Source of the DNA: Gemmatimonadota bacterium
GTDB taxonomy: Bacteria; Gemmatimonadota; Gemmatimonadetes; Longimicrobiales; Gaopeijiaceae
Direction: 5' to 3'
DNA: 64,000 nt
Assembly: GCA_009692105.1 (NCBI GenBank)
Contig: SHZS01000005.1
Span: 1 to 64,000, forward strand
In this document: piece by piece, positions 8,141 through 16,983 of the stretch
How the letters are laid out: each line of letters starts with the position of its first letter
Position numbering within the stretch: position 1 is the stretch's first letter
The notes under the pieces: model-generated
What the model saw: the letters and a program-made list of their open reading frames with translations, nothing else
Databases searched by the model: none
What the model was told of the DNA's origin: nothing
Program-made: the position numbers and the translations under genes

Positions 8141-9712
8141 ATGAGGTTAGCCCGGCGTGCCCACCTGATCGGGGGTGCCACCTCCGGGATCATGGCCGCC
8201 CTCGCTCTTCCCCCTTTCGATCTCTGGCCGCTCGCCTTCGTCGCGCTCGTACCCCTGGCGCGGGCGCTGTCCGACCCCGAGCCGGACGAGGCTGTACGAA
8301 CCGGCTTCGCCTTCGGGGCGGCCTACTACGGCATCCTTCTCCACTGGGTGCCGATCACCCTCCATGGGGTGGTCCCACTGGGCGCCCTATCAGGGGTGCT
8401 CTTCCTCGGGATCATGACCGGGTTGGGTGGGGCGCAAGCGCTCGTCTTACGCGAGCTCATCGTTCGTCGTGGCGTTCCGGTGGCGCTAGCGCTGCCTGTG
8501 GTCTTCGCAGGGACAGAGCTCCTCTTGGCGCACCTCGGGCCGCTCTCGGTCCCGTGGATCTCCCTCTCGCTCTCGCTCTCGTCCGTCCCGGAGATGGCCG
8601 GCATCGCCGAGTGGGTTGGGGCGACGGGAGTGACGTTTTGGATCGCGGCGGTGAATGGCGGTGCGTCGGCGGCACTTGGGGCGGCTTCCTTCAGCCCGCG
8701 GGCCCTGGCCATCGCTTTGGCGACGATCCTCCTCGGAGTGGCTCCGGCGCACTGGGGGATACGGAGGGCAGAGCGCCTCGCCTTGGTCCCCCTGCCTCCG
8801 ATGCTGGTCGCGCAGCTCGCCATTCCGCGGGAGGATCTCGTAGACTCTGCGCGTCGGGATGCGAGGGCCTCCGCAGGGGCTGAGCGGGCGGTCTCGGAAG
8901 TCGAGCGCGCAGAAGGACCAAGTCCCGTTCTCGCGGTCTTCCCCGAGGCGCCATGGGCCTCGGCCTGGAGCGACACGCTGGAGGAGGAGCTTCGCGGTTA
9001 CGCCGAGCGGCTCGGCTCCCCTCTCCTCGCCGGCGTGCACCTCGGCCCCTCCGGGGCGGGGCTCGCTCCCGCCGTCGGCGGTCGGAGGAACGTCGCAATC
9101 CTGGTGGATGCGTCGGGTGTGGAGCAGGCAGGCGCGGGCCGGCTCGGGACACCTTCTCGGGCACCGTCTCGCCTGGTCCACGCGAAGGTCAGGCTCGTCC
9201 CGGGCGTCGAGCGCCCTGGCCTGATTCCGGGCCCGGGAGGGGGCGTTCTGCAGGTCGAGGGGTTGAGCTCCGGCGTCCTCATCTGCTTCGAGGTTGCGTT
9301 CGCGGCCGACGCCCGACGTTACCGCGCCGCGGGGGCCGAGCTGCTCCTGAATCCGTCGAACGACAGCTGGTTCCGACCCAACTGGGAGGGGGTTGGATCC
9401 TTCGCTATGGCGCAGCACCGTGCCCACCTGGTGCTCAGGACGATCGAGACCCGGATGGGGGCGGTCCGCTCCTCCGTAGGTGGAGAGCTGCTGGTGGTCG
9501 AGCCGACGGGACGCGTCGCCCTGTCGCGGCCCGCCGGCGGGGAAGGGATCGAACGGGTCGTCCCCACGACCACTCGGATTGTGACGGGGTTCGTCCGGTT
9601 CGGGGACTGGGTCGGATGGCTGAGCCTGCTTCTCTTGGGGGCGATGCTCCTCCAGCCCCCAGGGCCGCGAGGGAACGGCAGCCTGAGGGCCCCACGGACC
9701 CCTGCCGCTTGA
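8141..9712 (+). CDS. lnt: Apolipoprotein N-acyltransferase Lnt
   Basis: Inner-membrane enzyme that adds the third acyl chain to lipoproteins so that Lol can export them. The N-terminal third is strongly hydrophobic with several membrane helices; the rest is a nitrilase-fold domain. The catalytic triad fits Glu269 (FPEAPW), Lys349 ([11 protein letters not shown]) and Cys382 (ICFEV), close in spacing to the E. coli residues 267/335/387. The [12 protein letters not shown] segment after the cysteine is also diagnostic. Length (523) is normal. Pairs functionally with lolA in this window and with its several predicted lipoproteins. Confidence 0.93.
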   Translation: MRLARRAHLIGGATSGIMAALALPPFDLWPLAFVALVPLARALSDPEPDEAVRTGFAFGAAYYGILLHWVPITLHGVVPLGALSGVLFLGIMTGLGGAQALVLRELIVRRGVPVALALPVVFAGTELLLAHLGPLSVPWISLSLSLSSVPEMAGIAEWVGATGVTFWIAAVNGGASAALGAASFSPRALAIALATILLGVAPAHWGIRRAERLALVPLPPMLVAQLAIPREDLVDSARRDARASAGAERAVSEVERAEGPSPVLAVFPEAPWASAWSDTLEEELRGYAERLGSPLLAGVHLGPSGAGLAPAVGGRRNVAILVDASGVEQAGAGRLGTPSRAPSRLVHAKVRLVPGVERPGLIPGPGGGVLQVEGLSSGVLICFEVAFAADARRYRAAGAELLLNPSNDSWFRPNWEGVGSFAMAQHRAHLVLRTIETRMGAVRSSVGGELLVVEPTGRVALSRPAGGEGIERVVPTTTRIVTGFVRFGDWVGWLSLLLLGAMLLQPPGPRGNGSLRAPRTPAA

Positions 9713-9746
9713 AGCCCCCCCCCGGCCATTTCTATATTTCCCAGTC

Positions 9747-9752
9747 TATACT
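9747..9752 (+). promoter_or_regulatory. Possible -10 element upstream of rpmE
   Basis: TATACT in an unusually AT-rich stretch (about 9730-9780) of the 110-bp gap before rpmE. The matching -35 position (GGCCAT) is poor, so only the -10 and local base composition support a promoter. Confidence 0.35.
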
Positions 9753-9822
9753 TCTCAGGCTATCGCGGGATTTCTGCTCTTGTCGCAGGACCCGCGGTAC
9801 CTCGGGGCTTCGGAGAGGGACC

Positions 9823-10032
9823 ATGAAGCAGGGCATTCACCCGGACTACAAGCCAGCGCACATCGTGTGCTCCTGCGGGAACGTGATTCAAACCCGCTCC
9901 ACGGTGGAACAGCTTCACGTGGAGATCTGTGGGGTCTGCCACCCGTTCTACACGGGGAAGCAGAAGCTCGTGGACACCGCGGGACGCGTCGAGCGGTTTA
10001 ATCGGATGTACCAGCAGGACGAGAAATCCTAG
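9823..10032 (+). CDS. rpmE: 50S ribosomal protein L31
   Basis: 69-residue ribosomal protein recognised by [20 protein letters not shown] and [24 protein letters not shown]. It retains the zinc-binding cysteines (CSC and CGVC), so this is the zinc-containing form rather than the zinc-free YtiA-type paralogue. It is preceded by GGAGAGGGACC and is followed 28 bp later by prfA, a common pairing. A much longer reading frame runs into it from 8953 but has no protein-like content before the L31 start. Confidence 0.95.
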   Translation: MKQGIHPDYKPAHIVCSCGNVIQTRSTVEQLHVEICGVCHPFYTGKQKLVDTAGRVERFNRMYQQDEKS

Positions 10033-10060
10033 CGCGCCGTTTCCTCTCCTTTCCGGGGCC

Positions 10061-11185
10061 GTGGTGAAGGTCTCCCGTCTGGATGCACGATTGGGTCGAC
10101 GGCTCGGGGAAGCGGTTAAGCGCTACGAGGCTGTGACCACCCGGCTGTCGGACCCCTCGGCGGCCCATGATCCGGATCTCTTTCGGACGCTAGGGCGCGA
10201 GCGGGCGGAGTTGGGGCCGATCGTCGAACTCGCCGGTGTGTTGGAAGCGGTCTCGCGGGAGCTCGAGGGTGCGGCACAGTTGGCGGATGAGGCCGAGGAT
10301 GGAGATCTCCGGTCTCTGGCCGCTTCCGAAGTCGCGGCGCTGGAGCATCGGGTCGCTGAGCTCTCGGACCGGGCCCGGCGCCTTCTCATCCCCAAGAATC
10401 CCTTTGCGGGCCGGGATGCTGTCGTCGAGATCCGCGCCGGCACGGGGGGGGACGAGGCCGGCCTCTTCGCGGGGGACCTCCTTCGCATGTATCGGCGATT
10501 CGCGGAGCGCCATGGGCTCAAGGTCGAGCTCGTGGACCTCTCCGCGGGGAACCGCGGGTCGGTGAAGGAGGCCATCGTGATTGTCCGGGGCGCCGAGGCG
10601 TACGGGATCCTGCGCTTCGAGTCCGGCGTCCACCGTGTCCAGCGCGTCCCGGAGACCGAGAGCCAGGGGAGGGTCCACACCTCCGCGGCGACGGTGGCCG
10701 TCCTCCCCGAGGCCGAAGAGGTCGACGTCCAGATCGATCCTGGCGATCTGCGGATCGACGTGTTCCGATCCTCGGGTCCCGGTGGGCAGTCGGTGAACAC
10801 GACGGACTCCGCGGTGCGCGTCACCCACCTTCCAACCGGGCTTGTCGTCAGCTGCCAGGACGAGAAGTCCCAACACAAGAACAAGGCAAAGGCCCTGAAG
10901 GTCCTGCGCAGCCGCCTCCTGGATCGGAAAGTGGCGGAGCAGGAGGCGGGACGGGCGCGTGCCAGGAAGGCCCAGGTCGGGACCGGTGACCGCTCGGGGA
11001 AGATCCGGACCTACAACTTCTCACAGAATCGGGTCACCGATCACCGCATCGGGCTCACCCTCCACAAGCTGGACGAGGTGCTCGACGGGGGGCTCGACGA
11101 GCTCCTGGCGGCCCTCCGCCTGGCCGACGAGGAGGAACGCCTCGGGGAGGAGTCGCTGGGGACACGCCGGGGAGGGGACGAGTGA
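10061..11185 (+). CDS. prfA: Peptide chain release factor 1
   Basis: Recognises UAA and UAG stop codons and triggers peptide release. The codon-reading tripeptide is PET in [10 protein letters not shown] (about residue 197), matching the PxT motif of RF1 and not the SPF of RF2, and the catalytic GGQ is at about residue 240 ([15 protein letters not shown]). The start is one of two adjacent GTG codons (10061, 10064); the frame runs back to 9929 inside rpmE, which I reject. It overlaps prmC by 4 bp, and PrmC methylates the glutamine of this GGQ, so the two are coupled in function as well as translation. Confidence 0.95.
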   Translation: MVKVSRLDARLGRRLGEAVKRYEAVTTRLSDPSAAHDPDLFRTLGRERAELGPIVELAGVLEAVSRELEGAAQLADEAEDGDLRSLAASEVAALEHRVAELSDRARRLLIPKNPFAGRDAVVEIRAGTGGDEAGLFAGDLLRMYRRFAERHGLKVELVDLSAGNRGSVKEAIVIVRGAEAYGILRFESGVHRVQRVPETESQGRVHTSAATVAVLPEAEEVDVQIDPGDLRIDVFRSSGPGGQSVNTTDSAVRVTHLPTGLVVSCQDEKSQHKNKAKALKVLRSRLLDRKVAEQEAGRARARKAQVGTGDRSGKIRTYNFSQNRVTDHRIGLTLHKLDEVLDGGLDELLAALRLADEEERLGEESLGTRRGGDE

Positions 11186-12156
11186 CGCGAATCTCGCGGG
11201 CTCCGGCTCCCCGCGTGGCGCCCCCGTCGGAGGGCGCGCATTGGACGGTCATGCACCTGGTCCGCTGGGCGGCCGGATACCTCGAGGAGAAGGGAGTGGA
11301 ATCTCCGCGACTGGACGCCGAGCTTCTCCTGGCCGAGGTCCTCCACATGAGCCGCCTCGACCTCTACCTTCACTTCGACCGACCGGTCGGCCCTGACGAG
11401 CTTGCCTCCTTCAAGCGACCGCTGCTGGATCGGGCGACACGGATGCCGCTCCAGTATATCCTGGGGAGGACGTCCTTCCGTGAGCTCGAGCTCATGACGG
11501 ATCCGCGGGTGCTGATCCCACGGCCCGAGACCGAGGAGCTGGTGGGGGCCGTGCTCGACTGGGCGAAGGGGGCGGGCCTATCGGGCGCTCGGGCCCTCGA
11601 TATCGGAACCGGGAGCGGAGCGATCGCGATCTCGCTCGCTCTCGAAGGCCCCTTCGAAGGGGTGGTGGCGACGGACCCGTCCGAGGACGCTCTCGATGTC
11701 GCGAGGGAGAACGCTCGGAGAGCCGGGGTAGGGGACCGGATCGACTTTCGGCGGGGCAGCTTCTACGAGCCCATCCTCGGCCCCGAGGGAGTCGCGGGCG
11801 CGGCCAGCGATCGCGGCGAGCGATTCGACGTGATCGTTTCGAATCCGCCGTACGTGGCGGAAGAGGAGTTCGACGGGCTCGAGCCCGAGATCCGGCAGTG
11901 GGAGCCCCGGGGCGCCCTGGTCGCGCCGGATGCGGGTCTCGGTATCCTCCGGGAGCTGGTGGACGGGGCCGGGGCGGTCCTCGAGCCGGGCGGACTCCTC
12001 GCACTCGAGGTGGGGCTCGGTCAGGCGACCTGGGTAGCGGACCGCGTTCGTTCGACTCGGCGCCCCGGCGCGGCCGAGGCCTTCATCGAACCGCGTGTCC
12101 TCCGGGACCTCGCCGGGCGGGAGTGCATGGTCCTCGCGGAGCGGAGGAAAGACTGA
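11182..12156 (+). CDS. prmC: Release-factor glutamine methyltransferase PrmC (HemK)
   Basis: SAM-dependent N5-glutamine methyltransferase acting on the GGQ of RF1 and RF2. Visible features are the N-terminal helical substrate-recognition domain ([23 protein letters not shown]), the RPETEEL segment, the SAM loop [14 protein letters not shown] and the catalytic NPPY motif ([12 protein letters not shown]). The GTG at 11182 overlaps the prfA stop as GTGA; an internal ATG at 11251 is an alternative start closer to the usual family N-terminus. Confidence 0.95.
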   Translation: MTRISRAPAPRVAPPSEGAHWTVMHLVRWAAGYLEEKGVESPRLDAELLLAEVLHMSRLDLYLHFDRPVGPDELASFKRPLLDRATRMPLQYILGRTSFRELELMTDPRVLIPRPETEELVGAVLDWAKGAGLSGARALDIGTGSGAIAISLALEGPFEGVVATDPSEDALDVARENARRAGVGDRIDFRRGSFYEPILGPEGVAGAASDRGERFDVIVSNPPYVAEEEFDGLEPEIRQWEPRGALVAPDAGLGILRELVDGAGAVLEPGGLLALEVGLGQATWVADRVRSTRRPGAAEAFIEPRVLRDLAGRECMVLAERRKD

Positions 12157-12160
12157 GGCG

Positions 12161-12517
12161 ATGTCGAACGTGCAGCAGATGGCGAAGGAGCTTGGGGAGG
12201 CGCTGGGTCGGACCGCGGAGTACCAGGCCTTGAAGCGCGCGGCGCTCAGCGTGGACGAAGATCGGGAGCTCGTGGGGCTCAGGAACGAGCTCGACAGGGT
12301 GGAGTCCGAGATCCTGGTCTTCCTTCAGGCTGGGACCGATCCGGACGAGGAGGTACGCGAGCGCTACGACCGGCTGGTGCAGGATCTCCAGGTCCGACCC
12401 GGGTACCAACGGCTGATCGCCGCGCAAACGAACTTCGACAAGCTGCTCCAGAAGGTGAACGACACCATATCGGCCGCGATCCGCGAAGGATCGGAGAGCC
12501 GGATCATCCTGCCATGA
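12161..12517 (+). CDS. YlbF/YmcA-family regulator-like protein
   Basis: 118-residue all-helical protein of the Com_YlbF family, seen as ALGRTAEYQALKRAA near the start, charged coiled-coil-like helices, and the closing LIAAQTNFDKLLQKVNDTISAAI. In Firmicutes such proteins bind RNase Y and affect RNA processing, competence and biofilm; the role in this lineage is unknown. I start at ATG 12161, five bases after the prmC stop, because the longer frame from 12095 lies inside prmC. Its stop overlaps the next gene by 4 bp. Confidence 0.82.
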   Translation: MSNVQQMAKELGEALGRTAEYQALKRAALSVDEDRELVGLRNELDRVESEILVFLQAGTDPDEEVRERYDRLVQDLQVRPGYQRLIAAQTNFDKLLQKVNDTISAAIREGSESRIILP

Positions 12518-13215
12518 CCCCTGCGGGATCCATGCCATCGCTCAAGATCTTCAAGGACGTGGTCTATCGGATCATCGCTCCGGCGACGGACGCCCTGATC
12601 CGCTGGCGCGTTCACCCGAACGCGGTGACGACCGTGGGCTTCGTGGTGACGCTCCTGGCTGGCTTCCTCTACCATCTCGATCATGTGCGCTGGGCCGGCT
12701 TCTGCGTCCTCCTCGGCGGCCTCCTGGACATCTTCGACGGGCAGGTGGCCCGGCTGAGCGGCCTCGCTTCCAAGTTCGGCTCGTTCTACGATTCGACGCT
12801 CGACCGGCTCAGCGAGATCGCGGTGTTCATCGGTGTCATGTCCCTTTACAACGAGTACGGGCGTCAGTTTGCCGATGTCTGGATGATCTATGTCATCGCG
12901 CTCGCCATGGGGGGGGGCCTCATGGTGAGCTACACGCGGGCGCGCGCCGAGGCCCTCGGGTTCGACTGCTCCGTGGGGTTCATGCAACGGGCCGAGCGGG
13001 TGGCGCTCCTCGGGGGAGGTTCGCTCTTCTTCGGCCTCATGTGGAACGGTCTTGTGCTCCGCCTTGTGCTGATCCTGCTCGCAGTGTCCACGGTGATCAC
13101 GGCGATCCAGAGGATCGTCTGGGTTTATTACGAGGCGGCGGGCGTTCCGCTCGATGATCCGGGCTCGAGGGTCCGGAGTTCGCCCCCCAAGAACAACGTG
13201 GAGAAGACCAGGTGA
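12514..13215 (+). CDS. CDP-alcohol phosphatidyltransferase, probable phosphatidylinositol(-phosphate) synthase
   Basis: Integral membrane enzyme of 233 residues with the full CDP-alcohol motif DG-x2-AR-x8-G-x3-D-x3-D, read as DGQVARLSGLASKFGSFYDSTLD at about residues 74-96, where the four aspartates bind the metals. About six hydrophobic segments surround it. Known family members transfer a phosphatidyl group from CDP-diacylglycerol to glycerol-3-phosphate, serine, inositol or inositol phosphate. Its stop overlaps the start of inositol-phosphate synthase (GTGA), which makes an inositol acceptor by far the best guess. No phosphatase gene is next to it, so the immediate product could be phosphatidylinositol phosphate. 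Confidence 0.85.
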   Translation: MTPAGSMPSLKIFKDVVYRIIAPATDALIRWRVHPNAVTTVGFVVTLLAGFLYHLDHVRWAGFCVLLGGLLDIFDGQVARLSGLASKFGSFYDSTLDRLSEIAVFIGVMSLYNEYGRQFADVWMIYVIALAMGGGLMVSYTRARAEALGFDCSVGFMQRAERVALLGGGSLFFGLMWNGLVLRLVLILLAVSTVITAIQRIVWVYYEAAGVPLDDPGSRVRSSPPKNNVEKTR

Positions 13216-14549
13216 CCGAGCGACCAGTGATTCGATCCGGACCAGTGATCCGATCCGGGGAGGGTAAGCTCGGAGTCCTCATCCCGGGTTTCGGGGCGGT
13301 GGCGACCACGATGGTGGCGGGCGTCGAAAGTGTTCGACGCGGTCTCGCGAAGCCCATCGGATCGCTCACCCAGATGAACACCATCCGCCTGGGGAAGCGG
13401 ACGGATGGCCGCTCACCTCTGATCAATGACTTTCTCCCCCTGGCCCAGCTCGACCAACTGGTCTTCGGCGCCTGGGACCCCTTCCCGGACGACGGCTACG
13501 AAAGTGCGGTCAAGGCCGGCGTGCTCACCCCGCAGCACCTCGATCCCCTCCGGGACTTCCTCCGCTCGATCCGCCCCATGCCCGCGGTCTTCGACCGTGA
13601 GTATGTGCGACGCCTGGACGGTCCGAATGTGAAGTCTGGGAAGAACAAGCTGGAGCTGGCGGAGCAGCTGCGAGCGGACATCCGCCGCTTCGCCAAAGAG
13701 AATGGCTGTACGCGCATGGTCATGGTCTGGTGCGGTTCTACGGAGATCTTCCTCCGCCCTGGGCCACAGCACGCCTCGCTCAAGGACTTCGAGGTGGCCA
13801 TGAAGGCGAACGATCCGGCCATTGCTCCGAGCATGATCTACGCCTATGCGGCGATCAAGGAAGGAGTGCCATACGCGAATGGCGCGCCGAACCTTTCCGG
13901 CGACATCCCCGCCCTCGAGTCGCTCGCGAAGGAATCCGGGGTCCCGATCGCGGGGAAAGACTTCAAGACCGGTCAGACGCTGATGAAGACGATCCTGGCC
14001 CCCGGGCTCAAGGCCCGGATGATTGGGATCGCAGGATGGTTCTCCACCAACATCCTAGGGAATCGGGACGGAGCGGTTCTCGACGATCCGGATTCGTTCA
14101 AGACGAAGGAGGAGTCGAAGCTCAGCGTGCTGGAGCACATCCTTCAACCGCAGATGTATCCGGAGCTGTACGGGAAGCTGTACCACAAGGTGCGGATCGA
14201 GTACTACCCTCCCCGCGGCGACAACAAGGAAGGCTGGGATAACATCGACATCGTCGGGTGGATGGGATATCCGATGCAGATCAAGGTGGATTTTCTTTGC
14301 CGAGACTCCATCCTCGCCGCGCCGATCGTGCTGGACCTCGCCCTCTTCCTCGACCTGGCCCACCGTGCGGGGATGAAGGGGATCCAAGAGTGGCTCTCCT
14401 TCTACTTCAAGAGCCCGCAGACCGCGCCGGGGCTCTACCCCGAGCACGACTTATTCATTCAGCAGAAGAAGCTGAAAAACACGCTCCGCTGGCTCGGAGG
14501 CGAGGAGCCGCTGACGCACCTGGGGCTCGAGTACTACGAAGGCGAGTGA
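13212..14549 (+). CDS. ino1: Inositol-3-phosphate synthase (MIPS)
   Basis: Converts glucose-6-phosphate to 1L-myo-inositol-3-phosphate using NAD internally. Recognised by VLIPGFGAVATTMVAGVESV (NAD-binding loop), the conserved core SGDIPALESLAKESGVPIAGKDFKTGQTLMKT, the GWFSTNILGNRDGAVLDDP segment and DFLCRDSILAAPIVLDLALFLDLA near the C-terminus. Length 445 is in the bacterial/archaeal range. The first codons contain an 18-bp tandem duplication (residues PVIRSG twice). It is translationally joined to the phosphatidyltransferase upstream and probably to tmk downstream. Confidence 0.95.
   Translation: MTERPVIRSGPVIRSGEGKLGVLIPGFGAVATTMVAGVESVRRGLAKPIGSLTQMNTIRLGKRTDGRSPLINDFLPLAQLDQLVFGAWDPFPDDGYESAVKAGVLTPQHLDPLRDFLRSIRPMPAVFDREYVRRLDGPNVKSGKNKLELAEQLRADIRRFAKENGCTRMVMVWCGSTEIFLRPGPQHASLKDFEVAMKANDPAIAPSMIYAYAAIKEGVPYANGAPNLSGDIPALESLAKESGVPIAGKDFKTGQTLMKTILAPGLKARMIGIAGWFSTNILGNRDGAVLDDPDSFKTKEESKLSVLEHILQPQMYPELYGKLYHKVRIEYYPPRGDNKEGWDNIDIVGWMGYPMQIKVDFLCRDSILAAPIVLDLALFLDLAHRAGMKGIQEWLSFYFKSPQTAPGLYPEHDLFIQQKKLKNTLRWLGGEEPLTHLGLEYYEGE
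13222..13257 (+). repeat. 18-bp tandem duplication at the 5' end of ino1
   Basis: GACCAGTGATTCGATCCG (13222-13239) is followed at once by a copy with one T-to-C change (13240-13257). It keeps the reading frame and adds six residues to the extreme N-terminus, before the NAD-binding domain. Confidence 0.9.
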
Positions 14550-15252
14550 CGGGGGAGCAGGGGGAGGCCCGGCTCGTCGACGTCCTGGCGGCCACGCGGG
14601 CCGAGGGGCGGGCGGCCTCTTTGTCGTCTTCGAAGGGGTGGAGGGCGCGGGAAAGACCACGCAGGCGCGCCTCTTCGCCGACTGGCTCGGCGAAGTTGGG
14701 ATCTCCCACCGCCTAGGGCGGGAGCCCGGCGGCACGCCGTTGGGGGAAGCGATCCGGGGGGTGCTTCTGGACTCGCGTGGCCCTGGCATGTCCGCGGAGA
14801 GCGAGCTTCTCCTGATGCTTGCCGCGCGGGCGGCCTTCGTGCGCGAGGTGGTTCGGCCGACGCTGGAGAGCGGCGCGGTGATGGTCGCGGACCGGTTCGA
14901 GCTCTCCACCTTCGCATATCAGGGCGTGGGCCGAGGCCTCGGCGTGGAGGAGGTGGAGCGCCTGAACCGCTTCGCCACCTCCGGGCTCCGGGCCGACGTG
15001 ACCATGGTGCTGGACGTTCCGGCCTCCCTGGGGCAGGCGCGGCAACGAGAAGGGAGGAAGGAGCGTGACCGGATCGAAGCGGAAGGGGTGTCCTTCTTGG
15101 AGGTTGTCAGGGCCGCCTACCGCTCGCTTGCCCGGGACCACCCGGGGGCTGTTCTCCTGGACGCCTCCCCGTCCGTCGACGAGGTTCACCGACAGGTGAG
15201 GGAGGTCCTCATCACGCGCTTTCCGGAACACTTCTCTTCAAGGAGGGGTTGA
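14546..15252 (+). CDS. tmk: Thymidylate kinase with an apparent one-base frame break near the start
   Basis: Phosphorylates dTMP to dTDP. From 14638 the frame is normal TMK: EGAGKTTQARLF P-loop, GREPGGTPLGEAIR (DRX-side loop), VADRFELSTFAYQG and a charged LID region. But the conserved first beta strand (GLFVVFEGVEG) is encoded just upstream in the same frame with no ATG, GTG or TTG before it. A GTG at 14546, overlapping the ino1 stop as GTGA, opens a good leader (MTGEQGEARLVDVLAATRAEGRA) in another frame. Adding one base in the G/C run around 14605-14616 would join the two into a normal TMK. I read it as one gene with an indel, real or from assembly. Confidence 0.85.
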
Positions 15253-16937
15253 CTGCACTCATGACCATTCGACGCTTCCCCCTCGGCCCTGGGATCGTTT
15301 TCGGCCTGGGCCTCGCAGTCGGGGCCTGGTTCCTCCGCCAGGGCGTCGCCGAGGGCCAGAGTACGGCGGTTGGGTCCACCCTCTTCGATGAGGTGATGGA
15401 CCACGTCACGGATCGCTACGTGGACCCCATGGACACCGAGGTGCTCTACGACAGCGCGATCGGGGGCGTCTTGAAGAGCCTTGTGGACCCGAACACCGTC
15501 CTCTTCTCGCGCGAGTCATACGAGAACTTCCGCATCCAGACCGAAGGGGACTACAGCGGCGTTGGGCTCGAGATCGCAGAGCGAGGCGATTTCGTCACGG
15601 TCGTCGGGCCGATCCCGGGGGGACCGGGCCAGCGAGCCGGTATCCGCGCGGGCGACAGGCTCCTGGCGGTCGAAGGGAGCTCCGCCAGCGGATGGCCCGT
15701 TCAGCAGGCTGTGGGGGTGCTCCGAGGTGAGGCTGGGACCTCGGTACACGTCCAGATTGGGCGAGACGGCGTGGACGAGCCGATCGAGTTCGACCTGGTC
15801 CGGGAGGAGATCCAGCTCCACGCGGTTCCGTTCGCCACTCTCCTGGAGTCGGGGATCGGGTACGTCCCGCTCTCCATATTCAGCGAGAGCTCGAGCGGGG
15901 AGGTACGTGCCGCGGCCGACTCGCTCCGCCGGGCGGGGGCCACCTCCTTCGTGCTCGATTTGCGCGGGAACCCTGGCGGCATCCTGGACCAGGGGGTCGG
16001 GATCGCGGACCTGTTCCTCGAGAGGGGGGCCGACGTCGTCGAAACGAGGGGGAGGGATGCCCGACCCACGGGAACCCTCCGTGCGTCGGGGGGAGACCGG
16101 TTTCCGGGAGCTCCTGTGGTCGTGCTCGTGGATCGAGGCAGCGCATCCGCGTCGGAGATCGTGGCCGGTGCCCTCCAGGATCACGACCGAGCGCTTCTCA
16201 TCGGAAGCACGACGTACGGCAAGGGATCCGTGCAGACTCTCTTTCCCCTCTCGGCTGGGAACGTCCTCAAGCTGACCACGGCGCGGTGGTTCACGCCCCA
16301 GGGGCGCTCCATCGAGCGGGACCACAAGGCGGACGCGGCTGCCGAAGCGGCCGCGATCGCGGCGGGTTCGCCGATCGGGACCCTCACTATCTTCGGAGAG
16401 CTCACCGTGCCTCCGGATACGGCGGGGAGGCCGACCCTGACCTCCGTGGGGGGAAGGACGCTGTTTGGTGGAGGTGGAATCGTGCCGGACCTCCTCGTAG
16501 CCAACGACACGCTCTCTACCGTCGAACAGGAGGCGGTGCGAAGGCTCTTCGCGGAAGGTGGCCGGTTCGTTAACGGAGTCTTCGACTTCTCCGTGCAGTT
16601 TCTGAACGGAGCGGGAAATCGAAACGCCGGGTTCGAAGTCACGGACGCCGACCTGGAGCGCCTCTACGCGTGGCTACGGGACGAGCGGGGGATCCAGGTC
16701 GACGTGGACACCTTCCGCCAAGCGGCGCGATTCGTGCGGATCGATCTAGAGTCGGAGATCGCGCAGCAGGGATGGGGGCAGCTCGAGGCCTTTCGCCGAG
16801 GAATGCCGAACGACGCCGCGCTCCAGCGCGCGATCGAGCTCCTGAGGGTCGCTCGATCCCCAGGCGACCTCTTCACGCTCGCAGCCTCGCCGCCCTTGCC
16901 TGGGAGATCGGCCGCGACCGCCGGGGCCGGGCTCTGA
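15249..16937 (+). CDS. S41-family carboxy-terminal processing protease with PDZ domain
   Basis: 562-residue periplasmic or membrane-anchored serine protease of the CtpA/Prc type. An N-terminal hydrophobic segment (PGIVFGLGLAVGAWFL) is followed by a helical part, a PDZ domain (about residues 90-180, YSGVGLEIAERGDFVTVVGPIPGGPGQRAGIRAGD) and the S41 catalytic domain with the nucleophile in RGSASASEIVAGALQDH and the general-base lysine in TTYGKGSVQT. The C-terminal 150 residues are a lineage-specific extension. The start is TTG 15249 (TTGA overlap with tmk) or ATG 15261. Confidence 0.9.
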   Translation: MTALMTIRRFPLGPGIVFGLGLAVGAWFLRQGVAEGQSTAVGSTLFDEVMDHVTDRYVDPMDTEVLYDSAIGGVLKSLVDPNTVLFSRESYENFRIQTEGDYSGVGLEIAERGDFVTVVGPIPGGPGQRAGIRAGDRLLAVEGSSASGWPVQQAVGVLRGEAGTSVHVQIGRDGVDEPIEFDLVREEIQLHAVPFATLLESGIGYVPLSIFSESSSGEVRAAADSLRRAGATSFVLDLRGNPGGILDQGVGIADLFLERGADVVETRGRDARPTGTLRASGGDRFPGAPVVVLVDRGSASASEIVAGALQDHDRALLIGSTTYGKGSVQTLFPLSAGNVLKLTTARWFTPQGRSIERDHKADAAAEAAAIAAGSPIGTLTIFGELTVPPDTAGRPTLTSVGGRTLFGGGGIVPDLLVANDTLSTVEQEAVRRLFAEGGRFVNGVFDFSVQFLNGAGNRNAGFEVTDADLERLYAWLRDERGIQVDVDTFRQAARFVRIDLESEIAQQGWGQLEAFRRGMPNDAALQRAIELLRVARSPGDLFTLAASPPLPGRSAATAGAGL

Positions 16938-16983
16938 AGTTGACTCGGGCTTCTGCTGCGACCTGCTGCGGCGTCCGGATCGG

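Noticed and set aside
8953-9822. Long frame leading into rpmE, suggesting a 359-residue protein
   Set aside because: Everything before ATG 9823 is an out-of-frame reading of lnt plus the AT-rich rpmE leader; only the L31 part is protein-like.
14600-14640. Programmed frameshift in tmk
   Set aside because: No slippery heptamer with a following stem is evident, and tmk is not known for recoding; an indel is simpler.
14258-14716. 152-codon frame across the ino1-tmk junction
   Set aside because: It is an out-of-frame reading of ino1; only its part from GTG 14546 matters, as the probable tmk leader.
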